Shown one piece after another: positions 4,794 to 5,175 of a stretch of 5,175 nt of DNA. Every line of letters begins with the position of its first letter. Within the stretch, counting starts at the first letter, position 1. The stretch spans positions 1 through 5,175 of the forward strand of contig CAMPBZ010000091.1 in NCBI GenBank assembly GCA_946641795.1. The letters run 5' to 3'. Position numbers and translations under genes: made by a program. The stretch comes from an uncultured Clostridia bacterium (GTDB taxonomy: Bacteria > Bacillota > Clostridia > Oscillospirales > CAG-272). The notes under the pieces were generated by a model. That model searched no databases and was not told where the DNA came from. It saw only the letters and a program-made list of their open reading frames with translations.

Positions 4794-5175
4794 ATGCGGC
4801 TGGATAAAATGCTTTCGGAGTGCGGCGTTGCCTCGCGCAGTGAGGTCGCCCGCGCCTGCCGCAAGGGGCTTGTCCTTGTCAACGGCGTTCCAGCCACCAA
4901 GCCCGATTTGCAGGTGGACGAGCAGACTGCCGCCGTGGTCTATTGCGGCGCGCCGGGGCGCTATCGCAAGTTCGTTTATCTGCTCCTCAATAAGCCCTCC
5001 GGCTATATCAGCGCCACAGAGGACGGGAGCGACCCGGTGGTCACCGATCTCTTGCCCCCCGAGTACCGCCGCATGGGCGTTTTTCCCTGCGGTCGGCTGG
5101 ATAAATACACCGTCGGCCTCATGCTCTTGACCAACGACGGCGACCTTTCCCACCGTCTGCTTGCCCCCAAAAATC
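4794..5175 (+). CDS. rsuA: RsuA-family rRNA pseudouridine synthase, N-terminal part (3' end outside window)
   Basis: The family converts specific uridines of rRNA to pseudouridine; RsuA acts on 16S rRNA U516. The frame from ATG 4794 is open to the window end (127 residues of about 235-240 expected). GGAGG (4782-4786) lies 7 nt before the start. Residues 1-50 form an S4 RNA-binding domain (MRLDKMLSECGVASRSEVARA, then GLVLVNGVP). The catalytic domain begins with YLLLNKPSGYISATED (62-77), then DPVVTDLLP and the signature GRLDKYTVGLMLLTNDG (100-116), in which D103 is the expected catalytic aspartate. The 'KPSGYISATED' wording favours RsuA over RluB, but RluB, RluE or RluF cannot be excluded without the C-terminus. 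Transcribed from its own promoter. Confidence 0.9.
   Translation, partial: MRLDKMLSECGVASRSEVARACRKGLVLVNGVPATKPDLQVDEQTAAVVYCGAPGRYRKFVYLLLNKPSGYISATEDGSDPVVTDLLPPEYRRMGVFPCGRLDKYTVGLMLLTNDGDLSHRLLAPKN

Noticed and set aside
4780..5130. A 116-aa + strand open frame over the rsuA start
   Set aside because: It is out of frame with the clear RsuA signature GRLDKYTVGLMLLTNDG and begins within the rsuA Shine-Dalgarno region.

Overview
The window reads as chromosomal DNA from a Gram-positive anaerobe of the class Clostridia, probably a gut lineage. Evidence: A/G-rich Shine-Dalgarno sites ahead of nearly every gene, textbook sigma-A promoters with 17-nt spacers, U-tailed intrinsic terminators, a COG2509-type flavoprotein common in anaerobic Firmicutes, and a BspA-type leucine-rich-repeat lipoprotein of a form frequent in gut Clostridia. 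This placement is inference; no rRNA is present.

Layout, all genes on the + strand. (1) 1-349: 3' end of a ribose-phosphate pyrophosphokinase gene (prs), closed by a strong terminator. (2) 430-3388: a promoter, asparaginyl-tRNA synthetase (asnS, 510-1904), then 30 nt later an FAD-dependent dehydrogenase of the COG2509 type (1935-3332), closed by a terminator. (3) 3401-4726: a near-consensus extended -10 promoter, a roughly 170-nt structured RNA or leader (3436-3606) that folds into a long hairpin and ends in its own UUCG-loop terminator, then a 68-aa cysteine-containing small protein (3630-3836), then a BspA-type LRR lipoprotein (3851-4675) with a perfect internal 62-bp duplication, closed by a GC-rich terminator. 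(4) 4730 to the end: a consensus promoter and the 5' part of an RsuA-family 16S rRNA pseudouridine synthase gene.

Units 1, 2 and 4 are housekeeping (nucleotide precursor supply, tRNA charging, redox, rRNA modification). Unit 3 looks like an accessory insertion: its first coding part is visibly more AT-rich than its neighbours, it encodes a surface lipoprotein, and it is headed by an RNA that I cannot assign to a known class. That RNA begins at the predicted transcription start, contains a pyrimidine tract matching nine bases of the 16S rRNA anti-Shine-Dalgarno tail, and can pair with the Shine-Dalgarno site of the next gene. This is the part most worth a second look.
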